This document shows positions 62,738-64,000 of a stretch of DNA of 64,000 nucleotides, one piece after another. The translations under genes were made by a program, and so were the position numbers. The notes below the pieces were generated by a model, which had not been told where the DNA came from, did not search any database, and saw only the letters and a list, made by a program, of their open reading frames with translations. Numbering within the stretch: the first letter of the stretch is position 1; every line of letters starts with the position of its first letter. The DNA lies in assembly GCA_017470815.1 (NCBI GenBank), contig JAFUXT010000020.1:1-64000 (forward strand), given 5' to 3'. Origin of the DNA: a bacterium (GTDB taxonomy: Bacteria; Cyanobacteriota; Vampirovibrionia; Gastranaerophilales; Gastranaerophilaceae).

Positions 62738-63529
62738 ATGAACAAACTGAAAATTTTATTACTATTCCTTATATTACTTATCCTGCCTGCCAATGCAACT
62801 ACATATTCAGGCGGAGTTACAAAAATCGGACAGCAGCAAAGTAATAAAATTATTGATGCGCAAACAAAACAACCTGTTGAATTTGCCAAAATTTCTATCC
62901 CTCAACAAAAATTTCGTACATTTTCAGATATGAACGGCAACTTCGAACTCCCCGATATTCAAATTAAACAACCGACAATTTTGAATGTCGAAAAAGAAGG
63001 TTACAGACCATTTTCGCTTACCATTAACAATAACCAAAGTCTTAATAACCCCATGCAAATTGAAATTGCTCAATCAGAACCCTTTGACATAAATCTTGAT
63101 TCTGAGATAATTCACCTCGGCGATAACAGTTTTTCCAAAAATTCAGCCTCCGCCAGAGATTTTAAACTAAAATCCTCTGGAGCAAGTTATTCAAAGGATT
63201 TTATTATGACAAGTAATGCAAAAAAAAGTACAAATTATTTGTGCATAGGATCAATTTGCGGACTTGATACCCTACTTGCAAAAAAAATGGGGCAAAATAA
63301 AATCAGAACATCTGCCTATTCTACTCCTACCGAAATCTTTTTTAATAACCAAAAAATCGGAGAAATTAAAATTAACGGTGACGGACAAAGGATTAAAATT
63401 CCAAATTCACTTATAAAACCTGATGCAAAAAACCAAATTACCATTAAAACAGGACACAATACTTATGCAAGTAATCACCTTGATTATGATGATATTGAAC
63501 TAATGAATATATCAATTTTAAGCGAATAA
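62738..63529 (+). CDS. Secreted protein with carboxypeptidase-regulatory-like domain
   Basis: I chose the ATG at 62738, which starts a clear signal peptide (MNKLKILLLFLILLILPANA); an in-frame start at 62579 would run through the tRNA-Leu gene. The 263-residue protein has a CarboxypepD_reg-like beta-sandwich near residues 35-100 (IIDAQTKQPVEFAKISIP, TFSDMNGNFELPDI), as in extracellular or outer-membrane proteins, and an unknown C-terminal beta-rich region with two Cys (YLCIGSICGLD). No Shine-Dalgarno sequence is obvious. Its partner is unknown. Confidence 0.8.
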   Translation: MNKLKILLLFLILLILPANATTYSGGVTKIGQQQSNKIIDAQTKQPVEFAKISIPQQKFRTFSDMNGNFELPDIQIKQPTILNVEKEGYRPFSLTINNNQSLNNPMQIEIAQSEPFDINLDSEIIHLGDNSFSKNSASARDFKLKSSGASYSKDFIMTSNAKKSTNYLCIGSICGLDTLLAKKMGQNKIRTSAYSTPTEIFFNNQKIGEIKINGDGQRIKIPNSLIKPDAKNQITIKTGHNTYASNHLDYDDIELMNISILSE

Positions 63530-63564
63530 AAAGGACAGAAATTTGTTTCTGCCCTTTTTGTTTT
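63528..63564. terminator. Probable bidirectional terminator between the secreted protein gene and ftsZ
   Basis: AAAAGGACAGAAA and TTTCTGCCCTTTT pair with a short loop and one mismatch. A run of T follows on the forward strand and TTTTTATT on the reverse strand, so it can serve both convergent genes. Confidence 0.7.
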
Positions 63565-63580
63565 ATATCTTATTTTTTAA

Positions 63581-64000
63581 CTATCTTTTTAAAAAATCAG
63601 GAATTTCAATATTTGTAAAGTTTTTATTTGTACTTCCGCTATCCAAAACTGACTTTGACTGATTATTAAATGCACCTGAAAAATAATCTGCTGCATTCAA
63701 TTTGGAAATATTTCCGTCAAAAGATGAGTTTGAAGTTGAACCAAATGATGCCAAATTGAGATTTGAAGAATTATTTCTCAATTCAAACCCTGTTGCAATG
63801 ACAGTAATCTGAATAGAACCATCCTTGATTGTATCATTTACCGCCGTACCAATGATAACTGTCGCATCATCAAGAACTGCATCATGGATGATAGAAGCAG
63901 CATCACTGATTTCGTGAAGTCCCATATCAGGACCACCGGTAATATTAACGATAACTCCTGATGCTCCGTTGATTGAAGATTCAAGCAATTGAGAATTTAC
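63581..64000 (-). CDS. ftsZ: Cell division protein FtsZ, C-terminal part (N-terminus outside window)
   Basis: The frame is open to the right window edge (140 codons visible). It matches the C-terminal half of FtsZ, the tubulin-like GTPase of the division ring: LLESSINGASGVIVNITGG, MGLHEISDAASIIHDAV, DATVIIGTAVND and ITVIATGFE, then a variable Ser- and Asn-rich linker and the C-terminal peptide EIPDFLKR, which matches the conserved tail that binds FtsA- or ZipA-like partners. The GTP-binding half lies outside. Confidence 0.95.
   Translation of the reverse strand, partial: VNSQLLESSINGASGVIVNITGGPDMGLHEISDAASIIHDAVLDDATVIIGTAVNDTIKDGSIQITVIATGFELRNNSSNLNLASFGSTSNSSFDGNISKLNAADYFSGAFNNQSKSVLDSGSTNKNFTNIEIPDFLKR

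Noticed and set aside
1-64000. CRISPR array, rRNA operon, transposase, prophage or integrase
   Set aside because: No regularly spaced direct repeats, no rRNA sequence, and no protein with such motifs was found on either strand.

Overview
The window looks like a chromosomal piece of an anaerobic, diderm, AT-rich bacterium of the non-photosynthetic cyanobacterial sister lineage (Melainabacteria/Vampirovibrionia, most likely gut Gastranaerophilales). The main evidence is the ATP synthase operon at 57240-62187. It runs a, c, b', b, delta, alpha, gamma, has two different b-type subunits, and is not followed by beta and epsilon, which is the cyanobacterial/plastid layout. Supporting evidence: a monomeric [FeFe] hydrogenase, a biotin-dependent Na+-pumping oxaloacetate decarboxylase, rubredoxin and flavodoxin-type proteins (anaerobe), an AsmA-like protein and a Wza-like export protein (outer membrane), and PilT and ComEC (competence/type IV pili). 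The lineage is an inference from gene order and content; no 16S rRNA is present.

Layout. 1-3100: a type II restriction-modification system whose nuclease matches the AvaI/BsoBI active-site geometry, next to a truncated unknown gene. 3149-9973: CstA transporter, then a biotin ligase/oxaloacetate decarboxylase operon and small unknown genes. 10027-12338: [FeFe] hydrogenase and a lytic transglycosylase. 12587-15028: comEC, broken into two pieces by one in-frame TGA. 15110-20511: housekeeping genes pilT, recO, dapA, secD, secF. 20583-26307: a large coiled-coil protein and a serine biosynthesis operon (class V aminotransferase, unknown 129-aa protein, serA) with serB. 26425-29754: TrhA and a second R-M system. 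29824-39863: an AsmA-like giant and a tight surface-decoration operon (three LicD proteins, two nucleotidyltransferase systems, a PLP enzyme). 40050-52980: lipid kinase, PAP2 phosphatase, two radical SAM proteins, a polysaccharide export protein, two HgdB/DUF2229-like proteins with a PHP phosphoesterase, and a Na+ symporter. 53121-57068: redox proteins, CDF transporter, unknown proteins. 57240-64000: ATP synthase operon, tRNA-Leu(CAA), a secreted protein and the 3' end of ftsZ.

How the genes work together. Oxaloacetate decarboxylase and its ligase would export Na+, which the SNF-type symporter can spend. The ATP synthase c subunit lacks the usual Na+ ligands, so ATP synthesis is probably H+-driven. 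The LicD operon appears to make CDP-activated alditol phosphates and transfer them to a surface glycan. Short palindromic repeats sit in several intergenic gaps, including inside the ATP synthase operon.

Most notable for a second look: the comEC nonsense split, the AvaI/BsoBI-type nuclease, the three-LicD cassette with a truncated cytidylyltransferase copy, the HgdB-like/PHP/radical SAM operon, a formyltransferase-like protein with lost catalytic residues and a Cys-rich tail, and dispersed repeats. No CRISPR array, rRNA, transposase or prophage was seen.
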